The notes: generated from the letters alone by a model not told the origin. Shown: positions 1 to 7,856, counted from the first letter of the stretch. The stretch is 10,606 bases of DNA from Maritimibacter sp. (GCA_020441225.1 JAGRMP010000218.1:1-10606); one strand, 5' to 3'. Made by a program: numbers and translations.

Positions 1-1615
1 GCTGCATCCCCTGGTTCTTGAGGTTTTGCAGAAACTGTCCGAATCCTTCGAGCGAAACCATCCGAGGCGCCTCGGTCAGCCGGTGCGCGGTGCGCACGCC
101 AAGCTCGTCGATCAGGGTCTGCAACGGCTCCATCGGGTTTTCCACGAAATCCGCCATCGTCCAGATCCGCACCCGCGCCTTGGCCTGAAACGACCTGAGC
201 TCGTCCAGATGCGCGGCCTCGATCTTCTGCAGCTGCGCGGCCGCCCGGCGGATTTCGGAGAAATTGGCGTTGGAATAGAACAGAGGCACCGCCCAGGCGC
301 CGGAAATGACCGAAATCGTCGCATTGGCGTCGCGGGCGATGAAGGCCGAAATCGCCGCGGTGTCGCGGGGCCCGTACTGGAAACACTGCCGCTCGCCGCG
401 CGTATTCCACAACAGATTGGTGAGAAAAGCGCGCGGGTCGTAGTCCCTGAGTTTCGCGCTGTCCGAAAGCGCGCCGGCAAACACCGATTGCCCGTCGGCA
501 AACGCCACCCGGTCGGGCGCGAAAAGATGGCCATGCACCCGTGCGCCGGTCACCCGCGCAAGCCAGTCCTCGAAATCCTCGAACAGTTCCGAGAAGCCCT
601 CGAAAACGCCATAAGGCGCGCTGGTCAGGCCGTTCTCCCAACCGGCATTCGGGAACCGGCTCTGCATGTACAGGCCCGACCGTCCCTTGGTCCGCCGTTC
701 CACCGCCTTGGTAAAGATCCGGTCGATCTTGCCCGGGTTGGGCTCGGCCCCGGTGAACACATTGGCGTCGGTCGACAGGAACCCGGCGTAGAGCTTGTCG
801 GCATGGGGCCAGATCTTGCGCGCAACGAAACAGTCGGACCGGCGCAAGAGCTGCATGTGATCGTCGTAGAAAATGTGCGGCTTGCCCTGGAAATCGAACT
901 TCGACAGCGTCAGCGACCGGCTCTCGATATTCGTGGAATAGAGCCTTGCCAGGGTTTGGTAATAGCTCTCGTCGGGGATCCAGACCTTGGAGAAATAGGC
1001 ATCGTGCACGGGCCGGTCCGGGTCTTCCAGGATCGCCGTCAACGTCTGCCGGGTCAGGCACCACCACTGGCTGCCGAGATGCGGTGTCAACGCCTCCGGC
1101 ACCCGCCGCCTCAGGCCCCAGCGGCGCTGGAACCGCACGTACCAGTCGAACAACCGGCGCTGCTTTTTCCACGAGAACGGGAAGCGCATGAAAAACCGTT
1201 CCGCGTCCAGTCCGCCCACCGTCCAGGGCACGTCTTCGGTGGTCACGCTCTCGATGAAATTCGTCAGCGGCCGTTCGGCGAGGTAGTCCTTCAGCTCCTG
1301 CACTGGCCTCAGCGGCAGGCAGGACCCGGACGCGAGATAGACATGCCGCACCTCGGGGAAGTCCCGCAGCAGCACTTCCGAGGCATCCTGGCTCGCCTGC
1401 ACCAGCGACCAAGTGCCCCATTCGCACGACCGCCGCCGGCTGAAACGAATGTTGTCGAGGTCGGAAAGCGCTTCGATGAAAGCGGCGTGATCGCGCCGTT
1501 TTACCTTCTTGTCGACATGGATCACCACCGGACAATCGGCCTCGGCCCAATGCCGCGCCACCTGCTCCGCGCGGTCGAGCGCGGTGTGCACCAGCATGAC
1601 AAAGCCGACGCTCAC
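1..1615 (-). CDS. GT14 (Branch family) beta-1,6-N-acetylglucosaminyltransferase-like protein with DUF5928-type C-terminal region, 3' end outside window
   Basis: Only the first 538 codons are present; the stop lies beyond the left edge. The N-terminal half fits family 14 transferases of the Branch type, which add beta-1,6-GlcNAc or xylose branches: an N-terminal strand VGFVMLVH (3-10), IHVD (32-35), SGSCLPL (96-102, the usual SGxxxPL), GSQWWCLTR (181-189), and PDESYYQTL (214-222), whose Glu matches the catalytic-base position of the family. Residues from about 240 to the end match the region called DUF5928 in Rhodobacteraceae proteins, of unknown function. I see no signal peptide or membrane segment, so it is probably cytoplasmic. 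The GTG start at 1615 overlaps the stop of the upstream glycosyltransferase (GTGA), which implies translational coupling; the next ATG is codon 7. Fold assignment is firm; donor, acceptor and tail function are not known. Confidence 0.85.
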   Translation of the reverse strand, partial: MSVGFVMLVHTALDRAEQVARHWAEADCPVVIHVDKKVKRRDHAAFIEALSDLDNIRFSRRRSCEWGTWSLVQASQDASEVLLRDFPEVRHVYLASGSCLPLRPVQELKDYLAERPLTNFIESVTTEDVPWTVGGLDAERFFMRFPFSWKKQRRLFDWYVRFQRRWGLRRRVPEALTPHLGSQWWCLTRQTLTAILEDPDRPVHDAYFSKVWIPDESYYQTLARLYSTNIESRSLTLSKFDFQGKPHIFYDDHMQLLRRSDCFVARKIWPHADKLYAGFLSTDANVFTGAEPNPGKIDRIFTKAVERRTKGRSGLYMQSRFPNAGWENGLTSAPYGVFEGFSELFEDFEDWLARVTGARVHGHLFAPDRVAFADGQSVFAGALSDSAKLRDYDPRAFLTNLLWNTRGERQCFQYGPRDTAAISAFIARDANATISVISGAWAVPLFYSNANFSEIRRAAAQLQKIEAAHLDELRSFQAKARVRIWTMADFVENPMEPLQTLIDELGVRTAHRLTEAPRMVSLEGFGQFLQNLKNQGMQ

Positions 1616-2622
1616 GCCCAATTCCCCTTCGACATCAATCCGAGGATCTCGAGCTGGCGCCAGTTGATGTATTTCTCGCTCCACTTGCACCACAGATCCG
1701 GGTTGTCGGCGAGCCTGGCGTGATAGGCTCTATACTCCTGGCTCGCGGCGTAGTGCTGTTTGCGTTTCAGCTCCTCCTCGGCCTTCTCGGGGAACGTGTT
1801 GAGAAACTTCGCGTGCAGCAGTACGCCTGACGCCTTCTCGCCACCCCATTCGTCGTAGACCAGGTTCAGACCGCGCGGCAGCAGGCTGTGGGTCGAGCTC
1901 ACGTAGGTGTAATGCCGGTGCCATTTGACCAGGGGAACCTTGTTCAACGCCGGCGCCTTGCCCGGGGTGTCGGCGAAAAACGCTCGTGCGCGGGGTCCGC
2001 CCTGGATCCACAGGTTGCCGAACTTCGGGTTCTTGCGGATCATGTAATTGCCGCTGTCGAACCAGTTGGCGATCTCGAACGGGTCCTGGCCTTCGCCATA
2101 GGCCTGCGCGTCGATCGGCCCCTTGGGATACATGTCGATCAGCATCGCCCCGAAGGAGCGGATCGACGAGGCGTCGAGCCAGTCGGTGAGCGCGCGCAGG
2201 TTGCGGGTGTCGACGAAGGGGTAGACGAGGAACTCGTCCGGATCGACCGTCAGCGCCCAATGTCCGTGCGCGTAGCGCCGCGCAAGCCAGTTGGTCCAGT
2301 CCACCCCGAACCGCGCCCGTTTGTAGCTCGCCTCGGTCGACCACAGCGACACGTCCTCCTGCTGGCTGAGAAAATCGCGCGTGCCGTCGTCGCTGTCGTT
2401 GTCGACGAACAGGAAATGCCCGACCCCGAGACCGCGGTAGTAACGCAGGAAATACGGCAACCGGACACGTTCGTTGCGGAGCGTCGAAAGCAGCAGGATG
2501 TCTTTGGGCTGGATTGTTGCCGTGCGATTGACAACAGAGGTCAGCTCACGCCGCTTGCGCAGCGCGCGCACCCGCCATCGCTTGCGCTCCCAGCGAAGGC
2601 GATATGACCGCACAAAGCTCAC
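1612..2622 (-). CDS. Glycosyltransferase family 2-like protein (Glyco_tranf_2_4 type)
   Basis: A 336-residue predicted glycosyltransferase, probably cytoplasmic or membrane-peripheral. The GT-A signatures are LLSTLRNE (44-51), FVDNDSDDGT (72-81) and VDPDEF (126-131); the last supplies the DxD-like metal and sugar-nucleotide site. The first 27 residues are very rich in Arg and Lys with interspersed aromatics, which may bind acidic lipid or be an amphipathic anchor (inference). I chose the GTG at 2622 because GAGAGG lies about seven bases upstream. A GTG at 2649 is also in frame, adds nine residues and has no clear ribosome site. The gene follows the GT4 gene closely and overlaps the GT14 gene by four bases (GTGA), so the three are probably co-translated. 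Sugar specificity cannot be read from sequence. Confidence 0.85.
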   Translation of the reverse strand: MSFVRSYRLRWERKRWRVRALRKRRELTSVVNRTATIQPKDILLLSTLRNERVRLPYFLRYYRGLGVGHFLFVDNDSDDGTRDFLSQQEDVSLWSTEASYKRARFGVDWTNWLARRYAHGHWALTVDPDEFLVYPFVDTRNLRALTDWLDASSIRSFGAMLIDMYPKGPIDAQAYGEGQDPFEIANWFDSGNYMIRKNPKFGNLWIQGGPRARAFFADTPGKAPALNKVPLVKWHRHYTYVSSTHSLLPRGLNLVYDEWGGEKASGVLLHAKFLNTFPEKAEEELKRKQHYAASQEYRAYHARLADNPDLWCKWSEKYINWRQLEILGLMSKGNWA

Positions 2623-2661
2623 CCCTGTCCCTCTCAGGTCGGGCCGCACGCCTGCTGATTG

Positions 2662-3918
2662 TCATAACGCCTTGAAAACAAGGTCGAAATGCGCCTGCCA
2701 TGTCGGAAGCGTGAGCGCTTCCCCGATCGCTTTCCGGTGTGCTGCCGTGTGTCTTCTTGCCTGTCCTTTGGCAATGCCAAGGATTTCCTTACCCCAAGAA
2801 TACATGTCGCTCCCATTGAGGTAAACGGGATTGTTTCCAATGACTTCACGATAGACCGGCAGATCCGTGGCAATCACCGGCGTGCCGAGCGCCAGCGCCT
2901 CGGCGGGCGGCAGACCGAACCCCTCAGCAAGGCTCGGCATCAACAAGCCCTGCGCGGCTGCGACCAGCGCCGCGGCGGCCCCGTCCGGCAAAGCCCCGTG
3001 CTCGAACACATGCACACCCATCAGCGGCGAGCTGTCGAGCCGGTCGAACAAAGCTTCATTGGCCCAGCCCCGTGCCCCGACGATGTCGAGCGCGGGGATC
3101 GCCTCCGCCGGCAACGTTTCGGCGAAAAACTCCCAAACATCCAGCAATAGAGCATGGTTCTTGCGCGGTTCGATCGTCCCCAACACCGCGAAGCGCGGGC
3201 GTTCGAGATCGATCCCGTCAGGCAGGGCGTTGCGGTCGGGCCGGGGCGGCACCACGCCAAGCGCCGCGACGACCATCTCCGGCACCCGTCCAAACCCGGC
3301 GAAATGCCGTGCCACATCGCTGCGCGCCGCTTGGGACGTGCAGACCACCAGATCCGCCAGCGCCGAGGCGGTCCGCATCTTGTCCCGGAACGCTGCGACC
3401 GTGCCCGGGCGCTGATAGCCGGGGTAATCGAGCGGGATCGTGTCGTGCACCAGCACCACGGCGCGCCCGCCCTGGGCGTGGACCGCGTCGAACACCTGTG
3501 CCGCCAGGTTGCTATGCCCGGTGTTGAGCCAGGTCGCACCCTCCGGAACGTACCGCGCCAGCATGGTCGCGAGCCCGTCCGTCCCGGATTGCGCAAGCGC
3601 CAACCGGCGCAGATCGCTGAGCGCCGCCTGCCGCGCGGCGCTGGCCTTCAGATGCATCCGCGACCGCAGGTCCGCCGTGCCCCAGGACACCGCCCCGGTC
3701 AGGCGGTCAGCCAGAGCGGCCACGCCGGCGCGGTCCAAAAGGGTGAAACGGCCCGACAGACCAACCAGCCCGAACAGCGGATCTGAGGCGCCGAGCAGAT
3801 GTGCAAGATAGGCGGCCTCGACCCGGTCGATCCCGGTCCAGACCCCGTCGCGCCCCACGCGGCTGACAAGACGGCTGAGGTCGAGCAGACGTGCAGACGC
3901 GCGGCTCGCCCCCCCCAT
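2662..3918 (-). CDS. Glycosyltransferase family 4 (GT-B fold)
   Basis: A 418-residue retaining glycosyltransferase of the GT4 type, expected to move a sugar from a nucleotide donor to a glycan acceptor in the cytoplasm. The N-terminal part carries WTGIDRVE (27-34), common in this bacterial subfamily, and HDTIPLDYP (158-166). The C-terminal Rossmann half starts with GTIEPRKNH (247-255), a phosphate-binding loop with Arg and Lys. It then carries PSLAEGFGLPPAEALALG (328-345), which holds the EX7E pair E332 and E340. The start ATG at 3918 is six bases after the galU stop and has GAGA a few bases upstream. A run of eight G bases begins inside the start codon. Acceptor and linkage are unknown. Co-transcription with galU upstream and the GT2-like gene 40-odd bases downstream is likely. 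Confidence 0.9.
   Translation of the reverse strand: MGGASRASARLLDLSRLVSRVGRDGVWTGIDRVEAAYLAHLLGASDPLFGLVGLSGRFTLLDRAGVAALADRLTGAVSWGTADLRSRMHLKASAARQAALSDLRRLALAQSGTDGLATMLARYVPEGATWLNTGHSNLAAQVFDAVHAQGGRAVVLVHDTIPLDYPGYQRPGTVAAFRDKMRTASALADLVVCTSQAARSDVARHFAGFGRVPEMVVAALGVVPPRPDRNALPDGIDLERPRFAVLGTIEPRKNHALLLDVWEFFAETLPAEAIPALDIVGARGWANEALFDRLDSSPLMGVHVFEHGALPDGAAAALVAAAQGLLMPSLAEGFGLPPAEALALGTPVIATDLPVYREVIGNNPVYLNGSDMYSWGKEILGIAKGQARRHTAAHRKAIGEALTLPTWQAHFDLVFKAL
3909..3916 (-). repeat. G8 homopolymer at the start of the GT4 gene
   Basis: Eight consecutive C bases on the plus strand, read as G8 on the coding strand: the G of the ATG plus the next seven bases. Tracts of this kind inside glycan genes can slip during replication and switch a gene off. 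Eight is at the low end for this and no other tract of this type was noticed in the window. The tract itself is certain; any switching role is inference. Confidence 0.9.
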
Positions 3919-3924
3919 CAGTCT

Positions 3925-4818
3925 CTATTGAGCGGCTTTTTGCACCGATACCATCTCTTCGAGATAGGCGGTGAACTCGTCGCGCAGGTCTTCGCGCGCC
4001 ATCCCGAAGGCCACGGTCGCCTGCAGGAAGCCGGCCTTGGAGCCACAGTCGAAACGCTGGCCCCGGAAGCGGAGCCCGTAAACGCTCCGCTCCTGCGCAA
4101 TCTCTTCCGCAATCGCATCGGTCAGCTGGATCTCGCCGCCCGCGCCGCTCTTCATCTTCGAAATGTTGTTCATCACGTCCGGGGTCAGGATGTAGCGGCC
4201 GATCACGGCCAGGTTCGAGGGCGCCTCGTTCGGCGCCGGCTTCTCAACCATACCACGAACCTTGACCAGATCGCCCATGTCTTCCGACACATCGAGCACG
4301 CCATAAGCCGAGGCCTTTTCGGGCGGGACCTCCATCGCGGCGACCATCGCGCCGCCGGTCTGCTCATAGGCTTCGACCATCTGCTGCAGCACGGGCTTTT
4401 CCGCCGCGATCACATCGTCGGGCAGGATCACCGCGAAGGGTTCGTTGGCAATCAGCCGCCGCGCGCACCAGACCGCGTGGCCGAGCCCAAGCGCCTTGTG
4501 CTGACGAATATAGGCGATGGCGCCCGATTCCATGTTTGTGGATTTCAGCGCGTCGAGCAGCGCGTCCTTGCCGGATTTGCGCAAGGTCTGTTCCAGCATC
4601 GGGTTGATGTCGAAGTAATCCTCGAGCGCGCCCTTGCCGCGCGAGGTCACGAAGATGAACTCCTTGATCCCCGCGGCCCGCGCCTCGTCGATGGCGTATT
4701 GGATCAGCGGCCTGTCGACCAGGGTCATGATCTCTTTGGGGATCGACTTCGTTGCCGGCAGAAACCGTGTTCCGAGTCCCGCAACCGGGAAGATAGCCTT
4801 TGTAACCTTGGTTTTCAT
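3925..4818 (-). CDS. galU: UTP--glucose-1-phosphate uridylyltransferase GalU
   Basis: Makes UDP-glucose from UTP and glucose-1-phosphate, the precursor for UDP-galactose, UDP-glucuronate and many surface glycans; cytoplasmic. The 297-residue length is normal for GalU. Signatures in order: the nucleotide-binding loop GLGTRFLPATKSIPKE (14-29), LPDDV (132-136) with the metal-binding Asp, VEKP (191-194), GEIQLTDAI (228-236) and FDCGSKAGF (256-264). The ATG at 4818 was chosen because GGAAGG lies four bases upstream and the protein then starts exactly at the conserved KVTKAIFPVAG. An upstream in-frame start at 4938 would add 40 unconserved residues. It heads a cluster of three glycosyltransferase genes on the same strand and is separated by 126 bp from the next gene upstream, so it may also have its own promoter, though I found no convincing one. 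Confidence 0.97.
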   Translation of the reverse strand: MKTKVTKAIFPVAGLGTRFLPATKSIPKEIMTLVDRPLIQYAIDEARAAGIKEFIFVTSRGKGALEDYFDINPMLEQTLRKSGKDALLDALKSTNMESGAIAYIRQHKALGLGHAVWCARRLIANEPFAVILPDDVIAAEKPVLQQMVEAYEQTGGAMVAAMEVPPEKASAYGVLDVSEDMGDLVKVRGMVEKPAPNEAPSNLAVIGRYILTPDVMNNISKMKSGAGGEIQLTDAIAEEIAQERSVYGLRFRGQRFDCGSKAGFLQATVAFGMAREDLRDEFTAYLEEMVSVQKAAQ

Positions 4819-4944
4819 GAGCCTTCCAGTACCTTTGTCCAAATCCGGGTCGAGAATCGGCGAGAAACATTCGCCCCCGAAAGCTTCGATTGCTCGTGAA
4901 ACTAGGGACGAACACGGGCAAGGACTTTGCGGAAACAAGGCATT

Positions 4945-6171
4945 TCAGCGGCATTGCCGAGAGGGCGAGATCCGGGCCCATTCCCGGGCCACCCGCCCGC
5001 GGAAGGTCGTGGTACGGAACGCGGGCTCGGTTCGTTCCGATGGACCGAATAGCCCGCCGGTCTGTTCCCACCAGCCGCCGGGGTGAAACCGGACCCGGTG
5101 GCGTCGCGCGGTCGGACCGAAGAGTAAGAGCGTGACGATCCGCCCGGTGGCGACCGCTTCAGCCGCACGTGCCCGCAACTGCCGTCGTTGCCAGGGGCGA
5201 CCGGCAAGATGCACGCTCTCGCTGGTCGTCTGGGTCGGGAAGGGCAGAAACGGCTCCGGTGCAGGAGGCACCGCGGCAAGCGGGGCGATCTCGCGCGTTC
5301 GTCCGGCAGCAATCCCGGCGTCCAGCCCCCCGAGCAGGCACGCCACGTCGCGCGGCTCGAGTCCGCCCGCGACCATGTGCCGGATCAGCCTGCGCCGCTG
5401 AGCCGCCCTGAAATCGGCCAGCGCCGCCGCATGCTCGGATTCGGGCACATGCTTTCGCAGAAAGACCGCCATCGAGGCGCCGATCTCGGTCAGATCGCGC
5501 GGGGCCCGGTCGGGCGCCCGCTGCGCCGAAGCGGCAAAGCCGTGATGCACCAGCGCGCGCGGCACGATCACGGTCCGCGCCCCGGCGGCGGCAAGGCGCA
5601 GGTTCACATCCGTCTCGTCGAGATAGAAGCGAAACGCCGGATCGAATCCGCCGAGCCCGGCGAGGACATCGCGGCGAAAGGCGCAGTTGGTCCCCTCGGT
5701 CTTCACCACGAAGCCCTTGGGTGGCACGGGAGCGAAGGGCGTAGCGCCCGGCGCCTCCAGTGGCACTGTCTCGCCCCGCCGATTCGCGCCGCGCGCGCGC
5801 CATTGAAAACTGATCCCGTTGCGCCCGATCACGTAGCCGCCCGTCGCCGCCACGCCCGGGTCCGCGAAGGGCTCGGTCAGGTGACACAACCAGCTCGGCT
5901 CCGGCACCGCGTCGTCGTCGATGAACGCCACGACCTCGCCCGCCGCCACGGCAAGCCCCGCGTTGCGGGCCGCGGAAATATTGGCCGCCTCGAAGCGCAG
6001 AAGCTTGATCCGGTCACGTCCTCTCATGTCCTCGACAACCTGGGCACCGGCCCTGTCGGCGACGACGATCAGCTCGAAATCCCTGTGACACAACTGCCCG
6101 ATCCCGGTGAGACAGAGCCGCAGGGCATCGGGTCGACCGCGGCTGACGACGATCACCGAGATCCGGCTCAA
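4945..6171 (-). CDS. Glycosyltransferase family 2 with C-terminal extension
   Basis: A predicted 408-residue inverting GT-A transferase. The first 240 residues are a full GT2 domain: SVIVVSRGRP (5-14), FIDDDAVPEP (83-92, DxD metal and nucleotide site), GTNCAFRR (160-167) and LDETDVNLRLAAAG (184-197, equivalent of the usual ED-x-D-x-R catalytic motif). Residues from about 300 are Pro- and Arg-rich and do not look like GT2 core; their role is unknown. The likely start is the TTG at 6171, which overlaps the TGA of the kdsB-like gene (TTGA) and puts the first beta strand at residue 5; a GTG at 6156 is the only near alternative and would cut into that strand. The same frame stays open upstream to 6636, but there it runs antiphase through kdsB and is not credible coding. 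Coupled to kdsB; substrate unknown. Confidence 0.87.
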   Translation of the reverse strand: MSRISVIVVSRGRPDALRLCLTGIGQLCHRDFELIVVADRAGAQVVEDMRGRDRIKLLRFEAANISAARNAGLAVAAGEVVAFIDDDAVPEPSWLCHLTEPFADPGVAATGGYVIGRNGISFQWRARGANRRGETVPLEAPGATPFAPVPPKGFVVKTEGTNCAFRRDVLAGLGGFDPAFRFYLDETDVNLRLAAAGARTVIVPRALVHHGFAASAQRAPDRAPRDLTEIGASMAVFLRKHVPESEHAAALADFRAAQRRRLIRHMVAGGLEPRDVACLLGGLDAGIAAGRTREIAPLAAVPPAPEPFLPFPTQTTSESVHLAGRPWQRRQLRARAAEAVATGRIVTLLLFGPTARRHRVRFHPGGWWEQTGGLFGPSERTEPAFRTTTFRGRVAREWARISPSRQCR

Positions 6172-6968
6172 ACCATCCCCAATTCGGCAAGAATAGTCTC
6201 TATTCGCGGCACATCCTCGGGGTTGTTGAGCTCCCAGAACGCCTGGCCCCTTGCATCGACTTCGACGCAGAGCACCGGCCGCTCGCGTTCGAGGAACCTG
6301 AGCTGCTCGAGCCCTTCGAGCCGTTCGAGCGCGCCGGGCTTCCAACGTGGGTAAGCGGCGAGCGCCGAGGGACGGTAGGCATAGACGCCGACATGGTGAA
6401 ACACCGGCGTCGGTGCGGTCGCGGGGTATTCGCCCGTGGTGTAGGGGATCACTTCCTTGGAGAAATAGAGCGCTTTGCGGTCGATGCCGAACACCGCCGT
6501 GGTCGCCCCCACGCGCCCCGCCCGCCGGTCCTCGTGAAACCCGGCCAGCGCGCGGCCCGAAGCGCGCAGCACCGGTGTGGCCACTTCCGCCGTCGGATGG
6601 GCGTCGAGCCCAGCGACCAGATCCTCGATGAACCACGGCGGGGTCAGCGGCGCATCGCCCTGCAGGTTGACCACCATGTCGAACCGCGCGCCCAGCGCGT
6701 CATGCGCCTCGGCGCAGCGCTCGGTGCCGTTCTCGCAGGCGGTGGACGTCATCACCACCTCGGCACCGAATGCTTCCGCCGCGTCGCGGATCCGCCCGTC
6801 ATCGGTGGCTACCACGACTCTGTCGATCCCCGAGACCGCCTGCGCCGCCTCCCAGGAGCGCTGGATCAGGGTCTTTTTCACGCCGGTCGCACCGGTCAGC
6901 TCGGCGAGCGCCTTGCCCGGGTAGCGGGTCGAGGCGAAGCGCGCCGGGATGACGAGCAGCACCGACAT
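6168..6968 (-). CDS. kdsB: 3-deoxy-manno-octulosonate cytidylyltransferase (KdsB family, variant motifs)
   Basis: KdsB joins Kdo to CMP from CTP, making CMP-Kdo for lipopolysaccharide core or Kdo-linked capsule; cytoplasmic. The 266-residue protein has PARFASTRYPGKAL (8-21), VATDD (53-57), ENGTERCAEA (79-88), NLQGDAP (101-107), HHVGVYAYR (191-199) and LEGLEQLRFLE (217-227), all in KdsB order. Two spots depart from the E. coli pattern: QGDEP is QGDAP (Ala106), and the C-terminal GVDTPED is ELNNPED (246-252), so the Asp known as a metal ligand is Asn248. The family call is firm; that the substrate is plain Kdo is less certain. The start at 6968 is one base after the cysQ stop and the stop overlaps the next glycosyltransferase start, so it sits in the middle of a coupled operon. 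Confidence 0.9.
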   Translation of the reverse strand: MSVLLVIPARFASTRYPGKALAELTGATGVKKTLIQRSWEAAQAVSGIDRVVVATDDGRIRDAAEAFGAEVVMTSTACENGTERCAEAHDALGARFDMVVNLQGDAPLTPPWFIEDLVAGLDAHPTAEVATPVLRASGRALAGFHEDRRAGRVGATTAVFGIDRKALYFSKEVIPYTTGEYPATAPTPVFHHVGVYAYRPSALAAYPRWKPGALERLEGLEQLRFLERERPVLCVEVDARGQAFWELNNPEDVPRIETILAELGMV

Positions 6969-6969
6969 C

Positions 6970-7767
6970 TCAGGCCGATTTCAGCTCCACGCCCGGGGCA
7001 TAGGCAATGAAGAACGGGTTTTCGTAGATCGGCTTGCCATAGGTGAGGGGCGTATGGTCGTCGAACCGGATCACCGCGCCGCCCGCGCCCGCGAGCACCG
7101 CGTGGCCGGCAGCGGTGTCCCATTCCATCGTCCGGCCGAGCCGCGGATACAGATCGGCCTCGCCGGTCGCCACCAGGCAGAACTTGAGCGAAGACCCGGC
7201 CGAGGTCATGTCGCGCACCGCGTATTTGCCGATGTAATCGTCGGTGGCCTGATCGCGGTGCGATTTCGAAGCCACCACCATCAGCGCGCCATTGTCAGGC
7301 GTCGAGACGCCGATCGGTTTCACAGCGCCCACATTGTCCTTGTCGAACGGCCCGATCTCCTCGACGGTCGCGCCGTCGGCCCTGGTATAGAACATCCGCT
7401 GCTTGGCCGGCGCATAGACAACGCCGCGGATCGGTGTGCCGTCGACCACATAGGCGATGTTGACGGTGAAATCGCCGCGCCGATGGACAAACTCCTTGGT
7501 GCCGTCGAGCGGATCGACGATCAGGAACTCGGACGCGCTCTCCGAATGGCTCGCCGCCTGTTCCTCGGTCACCAGAAGCACGTCCGGAAAAGCAGCACGC
7601 AGACCGGCCGAGATCAGCGCGTCGGCGGCTTCGTCGGCGGCGGTCACCGGGCTCTCGTCGGCCTTCGCGCGCACGCCCATGTCCTCCTGCCCGTAGATCT
7701 CCATGATCGCGTCGCCAGCCTCGAGTGCCAACCGGCGCATCACGCGTTCCAGCTTTTCGAAATCCAT
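6970..7767 (-). CDS. cysQ: 3'(2'),5'-bisphosphate nucleotidase CysQ
   Basis: Hydrolyses 3'-phosphoadenosine 5'-phosphate (PAP) to AMP and phosphate, clearing the by-product of PAPS-dependent sulfotransferases and PAPS reductase. A member of the Mg-dependent, lithium-sensitive inositol-monophosphatase superfamily. The 265-residue protein shows the metal-binding set TEEQ (67-70), DPLDGTKEF (85-93) and EWDTAAGHAVL (215-225). The ATG at 7767 has a strong ribosome site, GGAGAGGAG, seven bases upstream, and the protein then begins at the usual family start; an in-frame start at 7845 lies within the promoter region and is rejected. It is the first gene of the minus-strand run and is separated from kdsB by one base. 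That position means its expression is tied to glycan genes, which may or may not reflect sulfated glycan chemistry. Confidence 0.95.
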   Translation of the reverse strand: MDFEKLERVMRRLALEAGDAIMEIYGQEDMGVRAKADESPVTAADEAADALISAGLRAAFPDVLLVTEEQAASHSESASEFLIVDPLDGTKEFVHRRGDFTVNIAYVVDGTPIRGVVYAPAKQRMFYTRADGATVEEIGPFDKDNVGAVKPIGVSTPDNGALMVVASKSHRDQATDDYIGKYAVRDMTSAGSSLKFCLVATGEADLYPRLGRTMEWDTAAGHAVLAGAGGAVIRFDDHTPLTYGKPIYENPFFIAYAPGVELKSA

Positions 7768-7784
7768 CGCGAGGCTCCTCTCCC

Positions 7785-7802
7785 CCCGGGCCCTGTCCCG
7801 GG
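7785..7802. repeat. GC-rich inverted repeat in the cysQ leader
   Basis: CCCGGG, six bases, CCCGGG. It lies between the proposed cysQ promoter and the cysQ ribosome site, so the transcript could form a six-pair hairpin just upstream of GGAGAGGAG. Each arm is itself a palindrome, so a GC-rich chance match is possible. Confidence 0.4.
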
Positions 7803-7806
7803 ATTG

Positions 7807-7835
7807 TTGCGAAAATTCGGTGGCCCCCTTATGCT
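7807..7835 (+). promoter_or_regulatory. Candidate sigma-70-type promoter for the export permease operon
   Basis: -35 TTGCGA (7807-7812), a 17-base spacer, then -10 TATGCT (7830-7835); each box matches four of six consensus bases. Transcription would begin near 7842, about 58 nt before the permease start. The only gene-free stretch between the divergent units is 7768-7899, which also makes this the natural place for a promoter. Confidence 0.5.
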
Positions 7836-7856
7836 TGGCCGTCAAGGGAACGGCAA
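7828..7856 (-). promoter_or_regulatory. Candidate sigma-70-type promoter for cysQ and the glycan run
   Basis: Read on the minus strand: -35 TTGCCG (7856-7851), a 17-base spacer, then -10 CATAAG (7833-7828). Spacing is ideal, and the -10 matches four of six consensus bases. Transcription would begin near 7821 and give a leader of about 54 nt ahead of cysQ. Its -10 overlaps the -10 of the rightward promoter. Confidence 0.45.

Noticed and set aside
26..1723. A 565-codon open frame on the plus strand opposite the GT14 gene
   Set aside because: Its product is low-complexity, rich in Arg, Pro, Gly and His, with no motif. The opposite strand encodes a clear family 14 protein in step with its neighbour, so this is a GC-driven antisense frame.
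1888..2607. Plus-strand open frame of 239 codons opposite the GT2-like gene
   Set aside because: Antisense to a gene with clear GT-A motifs; no motif or ribosome site of its own.
3799..4899. Plus-strand open frame of 366 codons opposite galU
   Set aside because: Covers the whole of an unmistakable galU in antisense; His/Arg-rich shadow.
4819..4944. 126-bp gap before galU searched for a promoter and terminator
   Set aside because: No -35/-10 pair with good spacing was found. A small stem (GGCGA, seven bases, TCGCC at 4859-4875) lacks a T tract. I report nothing firm here.
5188..6354. Plus-strand open frame of 388 codons opposite the GT2 and kdsB genes
   Set aside because: It spans two real genes on the other strand and its product is Arg/Pro-rich without any recognisable domain.
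6172..6636. Upstream extension of the GT2 frame through kdsB, as if a fusion
   Set aside because: The extension is kdsB read in another frame; residues are low-complexity and the KdsB frame has all family motifs.
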